Positions 1-6,890 of a stretch of DNA of 6,995 bases are shown piece by piece (positions within the stretch are counted from its first letter, which is position 1; each line of letters opens with the position of its first letter). Source of the stretch: Oscillospiraceae bacterium (lineage in GTDB: Bacteria; Bacillota; Clostridia; Oscillospirales; Acutalibacteraceae). The notes beneath the pieces were generated by a model. That model saw only the letters and a list, made by a program, of their open reading frames with translations. It made no database searches and was not told the origin of the DNA. The position numbers and the translations under genes were made by a program. The stretch covers positions 1-6,995 of the forward strand of contig JAQXLO010000195.1 of NCBI GenBank assembly GCA_029012165.1, read 5' to 3'.

Positions 1-33
1 ATGGGCGAAACCCCGAAAAAAGTGCGCAAATAA
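1..33 (+). CDS. C-terminal tail of an upstream gene (partial)
   Basis: The first 33 bases read as an open frame ending in a TAA at 31-33, giving the basic tail MGETPKKVRK. The ATG at position 1 cannot be judged as a start because nothing upstream is visible, so this is most likely the end of a longer gene. The product cannot be identified from ten residues. The other two forward frames are also open at the left edge (closing at 41-43 and 87-89), so the frame choice is tentative. It is favoured because it leaves a 55-nt gap before the next gene instead of running into it. Confidence 0.35.
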   Translation: MGETPKKVRK

Positions 34-50
34 TTTGCTTTGATTTTTCC

Positions 51-60
51 TGTACGTACA
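51..60. promoter_or_regulatory. 10-bp perfect palindrome TGTACGTACA upstream of the lipoprotein gene
   Basis: TGTACGTACA is its own reverse complement and lies in the 55-nt gap before the lipoprotein start at 89. A weak sigma-A-like pair, TTGCTT at 35-40 and TACATA at 57-62 with a 16-nt spacer, would place the palindrome over the -10 region. Each hexamer matches the consensus at only three of six positions. This gap is the only obvious place in the window for a promoter of the downstream operon, unless transcription reads in from the upstream gene. Function as an operator is speculative; a 10-bp palindrome can occur by chance. Confidence 0.2.
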
Positions 61-88
61 TAGTTTTCCGAAAGGATTGGATATACTA

Positions 89-781
89 ATGAACAAAAAA
101 ACGTGCATCGCATTCCTTTTCTTTTTAGCTTGTCTGACTGCGCTTACCGCCTGCACACGATCCTCCCGCTACGGCAAGGTCATCGTGGACAGCAAGGGCA
201 TGGAGCACATTCTCATGACCGATGCAAACGGTGTGACCGTCTGCGACAAGTTCGGCAATTTAGTGGAGGTCGTCACCGACAGCGACAGCAAAAAGCCCAT
301 TGCCGCCCCCACGGAGAACGGCACGCTGGCTGAGGGACAGTCCGGGGAGTACCAGACCCAGTCGGTCTCCTTTCCCGACGTGGTGGAAAACGGCGACGTG
401 CTGGAACAGCAGTACTTTTCCGTGACCGTGCCCGAGGGCTGGGAAAACGTCGGCACCGGGCGGATCATCCTGCGGCACACGCAAACCGGTGCGCAGGTCT
501 CCTTCTACCCCGACCTCGGCACCTCTCTGGAGGATAAGCTGGAGCAAATGGACAACGATCGTGCCGCTTTGGATGCGGACTTTGAATACAACGAGACCGA
601 AGCCACCGTGGACGGCTTCAACGCCGTCTGCGGCACCTATGAGATCGGCGACATCGTGCGCACGGTCTACGTGTTCAAGACGGACAGGGACATGGTCACC
701 GAAATTACCTGCACCGTCCAGAAAGACAGCCGGGACGCCGTGGATTTCGACAGCGTACTGTCCGCTGTACATTTTAAATGA
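89..781 (+). CDS. Secreted lipoprotein with a PsbP/Mog1-like C-terminal region, function unknown
   Basis: This is a 230-residue predicted lipoprotein. It starts with MNKK, a hydrophobic core (residues 5-18) and a lipobox LTAC with the lipidated cysteine at 22, so it should sit on the outer face of the membrane. Residues 25-70 form a small region rich in Asp, Gly and Val, followed by an acidic, low-complexity linker to about 104. Residues 107-230 (QYFSVTVPEGW near 108-118, then alternating strands ending in SAVHFK) resemble the PsbP/Mog1/DUF1795-like fold common in Clostridial lipoproteins. That match is by pattern only. The ATG at 89 is chosen over an in-frame TTG at 77 because it gives a clean signal peptide; AAAGGA at 71-76 is 12 nt upstream, a rather long spacing. 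The gene lies 35 nt before mreB and probably leads the operon. A role in envelope growth is inferred from position alone. Confidence 0.8.
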   Translation: MNKKTCIAFLFFLACLTALTACTRSSRYGKVIVDSKGMEHILMTDANGVTVCDKFGNLVEVVTDSDSKKPIAAPTENGTLAEGQSGEYQTQSVSFPDVVENGDVLEQQYFSVTVPEGWENVGTGRIILRHTQTGAQVSFYPDLGTSLEDKLEQMDNDRAALDADFEYNETEATVDGFNAVCGTYEIGDIVRTVYVFKTDRDMVTEITCTVQKDSRDAVDFDSVLSAVHFK

Positions 782-816
782 TCGCTTAACTCAACTTGAA
801 CCAAGGAGGACTCTCC

Positions 817-1827
817 ATGTTATTTTCACAGGATATCGGCATCGACCTCGGCACTGCGAACACACTGGTGTTCGTCAAGGGCAAGGGCATCGTGATCCGT
901 GAGCCGTCCGTTGTGGCGGTGGATCAGCGCAGCAACCCGCCCAAGGTGGTCGCCGTCGGCGCAGAGGCGAAGGAGATGATCGGCCGCACTCCCGGCTCCA
1001 TCACCGCCGTGCGTCCGCTCCAGGACGGCGTCATTGCCGACTTCGAGATCACCGCCGAAATGCTCAAGGCGTTTATTCACCGTGCGGTCAGCAGTTCGCC
1101 CTTCAGCCGTGCCCGTGTGATGATCTGCATTCCCTCGGGCGTCACGGAGGTGGAGCGGCGTGCCGTGTATGACGCCGCCAAGAGCGCCGGCGCCAAGTTC
1201 GTCAGCCTCATCGAGGAACCCATGGCCGCCGCCATCGGCGCAGGTCTCCCCGTGGGCGAAGCGACGGGCAGTATGGTGGTGGATATCGGCGGCGGCACCG
1301 CAGAGGTCGCTGTGATCTCTCTGGGCGACATCGTCACCTCCCGCTCCGCAAGGGTGGCGGGCAACAGCTTTGACGAGGCGATCGTTTCCTACATCAAAAA
1401 GAAATACAATCTGCTCATCGGCGACCGCACCGCCGAGGAGATCAAAATCAAGATCGGCTCCGCCGCACCCTACGACGGGGAGGGCGCCATGCACGTCAAG
1501 GGGCGCAACCTGATGGACGGTCTGCCCAAGCACGTGGAGATCACCTCCGAGGAGGTGCGTGAAGCGCTGGCGGACGCCGTCAACTCTATTTTGGATGCGG
1601 TGAAAATGACGCTGGAAAAAACACCGCCGGAGCTGGCCTCCGACATCATCGACCACGGCATCATGCTCACCGGCGGCGGTGCCATGCTGCGAGGACTGGA
1701 CAGACTGATTGCCGAGGAAACGCACATCCCCGTCGTGGTGGCGGAAAAGCCGCTGGACTGCGTGGTGGACGGCACGGGCATTTGTCTGGAAAGCACATCC
1801 CTGCAAAAATTCGGCGGGAAAAGGTAA
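817..1827 (+). CDS. mreB: Rod-shape actin homologue MreB
   Basis: MreB is a bacterial actin that forms membrane-associated filaments on the inner face of the membrane and guides lateral wall synthesis in rod-shaped cells. The predicted protein has 336 residues, the usual length. The phosphate-1 loop DIGIDLGTANT is at 6-16, the IEEPMAAAIGAGLPV segment starts at 132 and holds the Glu pair near the ATP gamma-phosphate, the phosphate-2 loop VVDIGGGT is at 154-161, and the adenosine loop LTGGGAML is at 284-291. The KKYNLLIGDRTAEEIK segment typical of MreB lies between the last two. The ATG at 817 is preferred to an in-frame TTG at 796 because AAGGAGGA (803-810) sits 6 nt upstream of it. The short N-terminus MLFSQ could act as a membrane contact. 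All nucleotide-binding motifs look intact. The close paralogue Mbl is possible, but linkage to mreC and mreD favours MreB. Confidence 0.97.
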   Translation: MLFSQDIGIDLGTANTLVFVKGKGIVIREPSVVAVDQRSNPPKVVAVGAEAKEMIGRTPGSITAVRPLQDGVIADFEITAEMLKAFIHRAVSSSPFSRARVMICIPSGVTEVERRAVYDAAKSAGAKFVSLIEEPMAAAIGAGLPVGEATGSMVVDIGGGTAEVAVISLGDIVTSRSARVAGNSFDEAIVSYIKKKYNLLIGDRTAEEIKIKIGSAAPYDGEGAMHVKGRNLMDGLPKHVEITSEEVREALADAVNSILDAVKMTLEKTPPELASDIIDHGIMLTGGGAMLRGLDRLIAEETHIPVVVAEKPLDCVVDGTGICLESTSLQKFGGKR

Positions 1828-1833
1828 CGGACT

Positions 1834-2667
1834 ATGAAAAAGTTTTTCAAAAGCTACACCTTCAAGGCGTTCCTTGCCGTGCTGGCGGTGCTGATCTGCG
1901 GTTCTATTTTGGCGGCGCTGACGGTGGAGAACGAATCCCCCTTTACCTCTGCCGTAAACTTCGTCTTTACCCCCATCAACCGTGCGGCTGCGAAGGCGGC
2001 TTCCGGACTTGGCAATCTGCGGCTGTATTTCCGCAGCGCCAAGTACTACGAGGGTCAGGTGGAGGAACTGCAAAAACAGCTGGCGGAAAGCCGGGAAAAG
2101 GTCGTGGAGTACGAACAGCTCGAGCAAAAGGTGGAGCTGTATGAAAAATTCCTGGAAATCAAGCAGGAGCATCCCGAGTACCAATTCCAGCCCGCCTCCA
2201 ACATCTCCTCTGATCCCATCGATCTCTACGGCACCATGATCCTCAACCGGGGCACCCTGCACGATGTGCACGTCAACGACCCCGTCATCTACGAAAAATA
2301 TCTTGTGGGTGTGGTGACCTCCGTCAGCCCCACCCAGTGTACGGTCAGCACCTTGCTGAACCCGTCCGTTTTCGTCAGTGCGTATGAGATCCGCACCCGG
2401 GAGGCAGGCTATACCGAGACCACCGCTTCCCTTGCGGACAACGGACTGATCCGTCTGGCGGGCGCCACACGCACCACCGCCATGTCCACGGGCGGCATCG
2501 TCTGCACCAGCGGTACAGGCGGCATTTTTCCCAAGGATCTGCTCATCGGCGAGATCACCGAGATCACCGACGCCACCGAAAATATTTCGTCCTACGCCAT
2601 CGTGAAACCCTACGTCGATTTCGACAACCTCATCGACGTGTTCATCATCACCAACTTTACCAAGTGA
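1834..2667 (+). CDS. mreC: Rod-shape-determining protein MreC
   Basis: MreC is a bitopic membrane protein whose outer domain contacts and activates PBP2 in the elongation complex. The 277-residue product has a short basic N-terminus (MKKFFK), one membrane segment at about 12-31, a charged coiled coil at about 70-110 that would mediate dimer formation, and then the double beta-barrel region. Family signatures include NRGTLHDVHVNDPVIY with LVGVVTSV shortly after it, GGIVCTSGTGGIFPKDLLIGE at 220-240, and a closing segment FDNLIDVFIITNF. The length is typical of Gram-positive MreC. The start lies 6 nt after the mreB stop, and its ribosome binding site GGGAAAAGG (1816-1824) overlaps the end of mreB, so translational coupling is likely. 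Nothing appears broken. Confidence 0.95.
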   Translation: MKKFFKSYTFKAFLAVLAVLICGSILAALTVENESPFTSAVNFVFTPINRAAAKAASGLGNLRLYFRSAKYYEGQVEELQKQLAESREKVVEYEQLEQKVELYEKFLEIKQEHPEYQFQPASNISSDPIDLYGTMILNRGTLHDVHVNDPVIYEKYLVGVVTSVSPTQCTVSTLLNPSVFVSAYEIRTREAGYTETTASLADNGLIRLAGATRTTAMSTGGIVCTSGTGGIFPKDLLIGEITEITDATENISSYAIVKPYVDFDNLIDVFIITNFTK

Positions 2668-2677
2668 CAGGAGACTT

Positions 2678-3205
2678 ATGCTGACGCATCAGGAGTTTGA
2701 CAACAAAAATGTCTACATACGCCGTCTGTGTCTTGCGGGGATCGTGCTTTTGACCGCTCTGCTGCAAAACACGGAGGGTCTCTTGCCGTCTGTGCTGGGT
2801 TTTCGTGCCATGCCGCTGATCCCGGCGGTCATCTGTATCGCCATGTACGAGCGGGAGCTGCCCGGAATGTTTTTCGGCGTCTTTGCCGGACTGCTCTGGG
2901 ACAGCGCTGCCCGCACCGGCACCAATCTCAACACCATTCTGCTCACAATCCTTGCGTTCGTCTGCGGATGTCTGATCACCCATCTCATGCGCAACAACAT
3001 CCTCACGGCGCTGCTTTTGGGCGGCAGTGCAACGACAGTTTTTCTGCTGTTCTATTTTCTCAAGGACTTTGTTTTCAGCGGCCATATCGACGGTGCGTAT
3101 AAACTGCTGACGTTTTATATCCCGTCCGCCGTGTACACCGTGCTTTTCCTGCCGCTGTTGTACTACGTGATCCACCTGATCGAAAAAAAGTTTGCGGACA
3201 GATAG
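2678..3205 (+). CDS. mreD: Rod-shape-determining membrane protein MreD
   Basis: MreD is a small polytopic membrane protein of the elongation complex that binds MreC. The 175-residue product is strongly hydrophobic, with five or six membrane segments at roughly 17-34, 44-57, 61-77, 87-104, 110-132 and 148-168. The stretch ERELPGMFFGVFAGLLWDS near residues 58-76 matches the E-x-x-x-G-x-x-F-G-x-x-x-G-L-x-x-D pattern seen in MreD proteins. MreD sequences diverge widely, so the call rests on this motif, size and topology, and position directly after mreC with a 10-nt gap. A CAGGAG site (2668-2673) precedes the ATG by 4 nt, slightly close but workable. No substrate or enzymatic activity is known for the family. 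Confidence 0.92.
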   Translation: MLTHQEFDNKNVYIRRLCLAGIVLLTALLQNTEGLLPSVLGFRAMPLIPAVICIAMYERELPGMFFGVFAGLLWDSAARTGTNLNTILLTILAFVCGCLITHLMRNNILTALLLGGSATTVFLLFYFLKDFVFSGHIDGAYKLLTFYIPSAVYTVLFLPLLYYVIHLIEKKFADR

Positions 3206-3244
3206 TTTCGCACCGCATATTTGCCTTGCAAAGGAGGGAAGATT

Positions 3245-5278
3245 TTGGACCGCATCACCGCAAGAAACCGTGTAATTGCTTTGGCCGTGGTATTCGGCAT
3301 CATCATCGTCGTTTTTGTCTGCTCGCTGATCAAAATTCAGATCATCGATGCGGATCAGTACTCCTCTGCCGGGTCCATCTCCTCCCGCACCTCCGCCGTC
3401 CACGCCACCCGGGGCGAGATCCTCGACCGCAACGGCAATCCCCTCGTCACCAACCGTCAGGGCAACTCCGTCATCTTCGAGAGCACCAACTTCCCCACCT
3501 CCGACAGCGAGCGCAACGCCCTGATCTACAGCCTGATCCGCCTGTTCGAGGTCAACAAGGAGGAGTGGGTGGACGACCTGCCCATCTATATGCTGCCCAA
3601 CGGCGCCTTTGCCTTTGAGGCGGACAGGGACTACGACATCTCCGTCATGAAGGGCAGAGACCTTTTGAACCTCAACGACTACGCCACTGCGCAAAACTGC
3701 ATGGATGCGCTGATCTCCATGTTCCATTTGGAGGAGTACAGCGAAGCGGACGCACGCAAAATCGCCGCCGTGCGGTACAACATGAAGCGCCTGTCCTTCT
3801 CCGCCAGCTACCCCTACACCTTCGCCGAGGACGTGTCCACAAAGCTGGTGGCGAAGATCAAGGAAAACAGCGCCTACTACAAGGGCGTCACGGTGGAGAT
3901 CGTCTCCTACCGGGAGTATGCCGACGGCGAGATCGCACCCCACGTTCTGGGTGTGGTCGGCGCCATCAATGCGGAGGAATACGCCGAGCTGAAAGAAAAG
4001 GGCTACGGCATGAACGATGTCATCGGCAAGAGCGGTCTGGAAAGCGCACTGGAAAATGAACTGCGCGGCACAGACGGCAAACGTCTTGTCTCCACCAATG
4101 CGGACGGCACCAAAACCTCCACGGTCATCGAGCCGCCCAAGCAGGGCAACACCATCATCACCACCATCGACTCCCCTTTGCAAAAGGTGGTGCAGGATTC
4201 CCTGCGGGATACGCTCACCTCCATCTCCACACCCATCCCCTCTGCAGGCGCCGCCGTGGTGCTGAAGGTGAACACCGGCGAAGTGCTGGCGTGCGCCACC
4301 TATCCCACCTACAACAACGAAACCTATAACGACGACTACGAACAATTGGCGGCGGACAAGGACGGCAACCCGTTGTACAACCGTGCGCTTTTGAGTACAT
4401 ATGAGCCGGGTTCCACCATTAAAATGTCCGTCGGTCTTGCCGCTCTGGAGGAAGGCATTATCGACGATGAAACGCAGATCTTCTGCAACGGCACCTATAA
4501 ATATTTGGAACAAAACTTCAAGTGCGAGCAGGCGCATACCACTGCCTACCAGAACATCTACACGGCGCTGTCCGAGTCGTGCAACAGCTTTTTCTACGAC
4601 TGCGGCAAAAATCTCGGCTACGCCAAGATGAATGAGTACCGTACCATGCTCGGTCTTGCCCAAAAGACAGGCATTGAGCTTAGCGAAGCCATCGGCGTTA
4701 TGGACAGCCCCGAGTATCGAGCCTCCCTCAACCAGCCATGGTACGCCGGCTACAACATCCAGACCGCCATCGGGCAGGGCAACCTGTTCACCCCCATCCA
4801 GCTGGCGAATTACTGTGCGATCCTTGCCAACGGCGGCACACGCTACAGCCTGCACTTCGTCAAGTCCATCAAGAGCTACGACTACTCGGAAACCATCCTC
4901 GAAAAGACGCCCGAAGTGCTCGGCAAAGCGGGCTTCCGCCCGGAAAATCTGGACATCATCAAGCAGGGTATGTACCGCTTCTGCCGCATCGGCTACGGCG
5001 CAAAGTTTTTCCGTGATCTCCCCGTGGAGGTCGCCGGCAAGACCGGCACATCCCAGGCCTATTGGACAGGCTCCAATAAGCGCACCATCAAGATCAACAA
5101 CGCCTTTTTCGTCTCGTTTGCACCCTACGACGACCCGGAGATCGCCCTGTGCATTGTGGGTGAGGGCGTCTCCAACTCCACAAGCTTGCTCCCCATCGCC
5201 GTGGATATTTACAACTATTATTTCTCCTCCGGCAGTGCCGTGGACAACGCTCAGTCGGAGAATCAGCTGATCGGCTGA
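3245..5278 (+). CDS. mrdA: Class B penicillin-binding protein, PBP2/MrdA-type peptidoglycan transpeptidase
   Basis: This enzyme cross-links peptidoglycan stems during elongation and is the target of beta-lactams. The 677-residue product has one N-terminal membrane anchor (about 10-29), the RGEILDRNG motif at 57-64 that opens the PBP dimer/pedestal domain, and a C-terminal transpeptidase domain. The three active-site motifs are intact: STIK at 390-393 with catalytic Ser390, SCN at 445-447, and KTGTS at 599-603. There is no PASTA domain at the end, which argues against SpoVD; linkage to mreBCD supports PBP2. The start is taken as TTG at 3245 because AAAGGAGGG (3230-3238) lies 6 nt upstream and the membrane anchor then starts normally. 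An in-frame TTG at 3221 lies upstream of that site and would translate through it. It follows mreD by 39 nt. RodA, its usual glycosyltransferase partner, is not in the window. Confidence 0.93.
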   Translation: MDRITARNRVIALAVVFGIIIVVFVCSLIKIQIIDADQYSSAGSISSRTSAVHATRGEILDRNGNPLVTNRQGNSVIFESTNFPTSDSERNALIYSLIRLFEVNKEEWVDDLPIYMLPNGAFAFEADRDYDISVMKGRDLLNLNDYATAQNCMDALISMFHLEEYSEADARKIAAVRYNMKRLSFSASYPYTFAEDVSTKLVAKIKENSAYYKGVTVEIVSYREYADGEIAPHVLGVVGAINAEEYAELKEKGYGMNDVIGKSGLESALENELRGTDGKRLVSTNADGTKTSTVIEPPKQGNTIITTIDSPLQKVVQDSLRDTLTSISTPIPSAGAAVVLKVNTGEVLACATYPTYNNETYNDDYEQLAADKDGNPLYNRALLSTYEPGSTIKMSVGLAALEEGIIDDETQIFCNGTYKYLEQNFKCEQAHTTAYQNIYTALSESCNSFFYDCGKNLGYAKMNEYRTMLGLAQKTGIELSEAIGVMDSPEYRASLNQPWYAGYNIQTAIGQGNLFTPIQLANYCAILANGGTRYSLHFVKSIKSYDYSETILEKTPEVLGKAGFRPENLDIIKQGMYRFCRIGYGAKFFRDLPVEVAGKTGTSQAYWTGSNKRTIKINNAFFVSFAPYDDPEIALCIVGEGVSNSTSLLPIAVDIYNYYFSSGSAVDNAQSENQLIG

Positions 5279-5303
5279 ACCCTTTGCCAAAGGAGGGCTT
5301 CTC

Positions 5304-6029
5304 GTGGCCAATAAAATTTTGATTGCTTCCGGCAAGGGCGGCGTGGGAAAATCTTCCCTGACCGTCGGGCTTTGCCGTGCCTTTCGGGACATGGGCAAGC
5401 GGGTGCTCGCCATGGACTGCGACATCGGTCTGCGCAGCCTCGATTTGCTGCTGCGGACAGGGGACAGCCTCGTCTTTGACTGGGGCGACGTTGCACGGGG
5501 CAGCTGCGAGCCGCAGAAAGCCATTTTGCAAACGGACGGCTTCTCCCTTTTGCCCGCACCGCTTCGCATAGAGGAGACATTCAGCCCCGCACGTCTGAAA
5601 GAAATGATTGCACAGCTGGAAGCGGATTTTGACTACATTTTCATCGACGCCTCCGCCGGTGTGGCGCAGGAACTGCAGCTGGCGGCTTGTATGGCAGATG
5701 CGGCGCTGGTCGTCGCCACCTCCGACGCTCTGTGCCTGCGCAGTGCCGGAAAGACCGGGGAAGCGCTGCGCCGCTTCGGCGTCACCGAACAGCGGCTGGT
5801 GCTCAACCGTTTCCAAAAGTCGGCGGTGGAGCACAGCTTTCTGCTCAACATCGACGAAGCCATCGACCGCAGCGGCATCCAGCTGATCGGCATCGTCCCG
5901 GAGGACCCGGAGATCACATTCCGTTTCCCAAAAGGCGAGACGCTCCCCAAAAAATCCCCTGCGAAGCGTGCCTTTGAGCGCATCGCCAAGCGGGTGGACG
6001 GCAAGCGTGTCCCTTTAAAAATCGTATAA
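5304..6029 (+). CDS. minD: MinD-like septum-site-determining ATPase lacking the C-terminal membrane helix
   Basis: MinD is a ParA/MinD-family ATPase that dimerises with ATP on the membrane and recruits MinC to block division at wrong sites. The 241-residue product has the deviant Walker A motif GKGGVGKS with signature Lys11 and Lys16, the switch segment MDCDIGLRSLDLLL with Asp38 and Asp40, and Walker B FDYIFIDASAGV with Asp115. The late segment IQLIGIVPEDPEI is MinD-like. It ends at KRVPLKIV, near the point where standard MinD (about 265-270 residues) continues into an amphipathic membrane-targeting helix. It also has DASAG where MinD normally has DSPAG. GTG at 5304 is the start, with AAAGGAGGG (5289-5297) 6 nt upstream. 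Neither minC nor minE is adjacent: the gene sits between pbp2 (25-nt gap) and a PduL-type gene. A diverged MinD-family regulator with another partner is the main alternative. Confidence 0.82.
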   Translation: MANKILIASGKGGVGKSSLTVGLCRAFRDMGKRVLAMDCDIGLRSLDLLLRTGDSLVFDWGDVARGSCEPQKAILQTDGFSLLPAPLRIEETFSPARLKEMIAQLEADFDYIFIDASAGVAQELQLAACMADAALVVATSDALCLRSAGKTGEALRRFGVTEQRLVLNRFQKSAVEHSFLLNIDEAIDRSGIQLIGIVPEDPEITFRFPKGETLPKKSPAKRAFERIAKRVDGKRVPLKIV

Positions 6030-6062
6030 AATTTTTCACATATTGGAAAGGAAGTTTTACCC

Positions 6063-6638
6063 ATGAACAAACCCGTATTGATCGAAACATCTGCCAGACA
6101 CCTGCACGTGACGCAGGAGGTTTTGGAAACGCTGTTCGGCAAAGGCTATCAGTTGACCCCCAAAAAGGATCTCTCCCAGCCCGGCCAGTTCGCCTGCGAA
6201 GAAAGAGTGCAGGTTATCGGCCCGAAGAAGAGTTTTCCTGCCGTTTCCATTCTCGGTCCCGTCCGTCCCGAAACACAGGTCGAGCTTTCCGCTTCCGATG
6301 CACGCACCATCGGCGTGCAGGCATTCGTGCGTGAAAGCGGCGATATCGCCGGTACTGCGCCCTGCAAGCTGGTCGGCCCCGCCGGTGAAGTGGACATCGA
6401 CTGCGGCGTGATCGTTGCGAAGCGGCACGTACATATGACCCCCGAGGATGCGGAAAAGTACGGTCTGCGGGACAAGCAGATCGTCTCCGTCAAGGTGGAA
6501 TCTCCCGAAAGATCCCTCGTGTTCGGGGACGTGGTGGTGCGTGTCAGTCCGAAGTACGCTCTGGCCATGCACATCGACACCGATGAAGCCAACGCCGCCC
6601 TCATGGCGCCCAACACCTACGGCGAAATCCTCGACTAA
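6063..6638 (+). CDS. pduL: PduL-family phosphate acyltransferase (phosphotransacylase)
   Basis: PduL-type enzymes interconvert acyl-CoA plus phosphate with acyl-phosphate plus CoA, using propionyl- or acetyl-CoA, and are unrelated to classical Pta. The 191-residue product shows both family repeats. ARHLHVT gives His13 and His15, FACEERV gives the conserved Glu46, KRHVHMT gives His122 and His124, and MHIDTDEANAA gives His170. These correspond to the metal ligands of the known structure. QPGQFA near 39-44 and VIVAKRHVHM are further signatures. The protein starts almost at the catalytic domain, so it lacks the N-terminal encapsulation peptide of microcompartment PduL and is probably cytosolic. 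The site GGAAAGGAAG (6045-6054) precedes the ATG by 8 nt. It follows minD by 33 nt and is the last gene before the terminator. Substrate chain length cannot be told; acetyl-CoA/acetyl-phosphate metabolism is the simplest role. Confidence 0.92.
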   Translation: MNKPVLIETSARHLHVTQEVLETLFGKGYQLTPKKDLSQPGQFACEERVQVIGPKKSFPAVSILGPVRPETQVELSASDARTIGVQAFVRESGDIAGTAPCKLVGPAGEVDIDCGVIVAKRHVHMTPEDAEKYGLRDKQIVSVKVESPERSLVFGDVVVRVSPKYALAMHIDTDEANAALMAPNTYGEILD

Positions 6639-6656
6639 AATTCCGGAACATAAGGC

Positions 6657-6697
6657 AAATCCCGACGCCCATCGTGAAGGTGAGCGTCGGGATTTTT
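6657..6697 (+). terminator. Intrinsic terminator closing the mre-pbp2-minD-pduL operon
   Basis: AAATCCCGACGC (6657-6668) pairs perfectly with GCGTCGGGATTT (6684-6695), giving a 12-bp GC-rich stem. Past one mismatch a further four pairs (6670-6673 with 6679-6682, one of them G-T) leave a 5-nt loop. The stem runs into a five-T tract at 6693-6697. It begins 18 nt after the pduL stop. Because the upper part of the stem is also preceded by three A residues, it could work on the opposite strand too, though only weakly. Confidence 0.9.
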
Positions 6698-6805
6698 GCG
6701 TGCAGGGCAAATTTAAAATCGGGAATTGCCCGTGCAAATTTTGGTTCATCACGGATTTTTGTGGGATTCAAAGTTTCGCGGGAGCTTTTTAAAGGCTTGC
6801 GGATT

Positions 6806-6824
6806 CCAAAGGCGGCGCCTTTGG
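6806..6824. repeat. Perfect inverted repeat, 8-bp arms
   Basis: CCAAAGGC (6806-6813) and GCCTTTGG (6817-6824) are exact reverse complements separated by GGC. There is no T tract after it on the + strand, so it does not look like a standard terminator. It lies within the hairpin-rich spacer and may be part of a larger repeat. Confidence 0.6.
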
Positions 6825-6861
6825 TCGCCGACCCCAAACAACAGAAAAGCGCAGGAGGGGA

Positions 6862-6890
6862 GCCAAAAAAGTACGGTGGACTGTTTTGGC
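6862..6890. repeat. Inverted repeat with 7-bp arms and paired inner segment
   Basis: GCCAAAA (6862-6868) pairs with TTTTGGC (6884-6890). After one mismatch, AGT (6870-6872) pairs with ACT (6880-6882), so most of the 29 nt can fold into one hairpin. The inner AGTCCACCG/AGT-type core, read on the - strand, resembles sequence I associate with dispersed intergenic repeats of gut Clostridia; that resemblance is from memory and untested. Confidence 0.55.

Noticed and set aside
82..87. TATACT resembling a -10 hexamer
   Set aside because: It ends one base before the lipoprotein ATG at 89, and no -35 element is found at the right distance, so it cannot drive this gene.
826..2271. A 481-codon open frame on the - strand opposite mreB and the start of mreC
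   Set aside because: Same cause: it mirrors mreB codon usage and has a His/Gly/Asp-rich composition with no signature, while MreB on the + strand is unmistakable.
3221..3244. Upstream TTG start for pbp2, adding eight residues
   Set aside because: It lies before the AAAGGAGGG site, so the ribosome binding site would be inside the coding region; the TTG at 3245 has ideal spacing.
2657..5569. A 970-codon open frame on the - strand, opposite mreD, pbp2 and the start of minD
   Set aside because: It is a shadow of the GC-rich third positions of the + strand genes. Its translation is rich in Val, Gly, Asp and His with no domain motif, and the + strand genes have intact catalytic motifs across the whole span.
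6657..6697. The terminator hairpin as a possible riboswitch or CRISPR repeat
   Set aside because: It is a single simple stem with a T tract and no repeated copies or ligand-domain structure nearby; an intrinsic terminator explains it.
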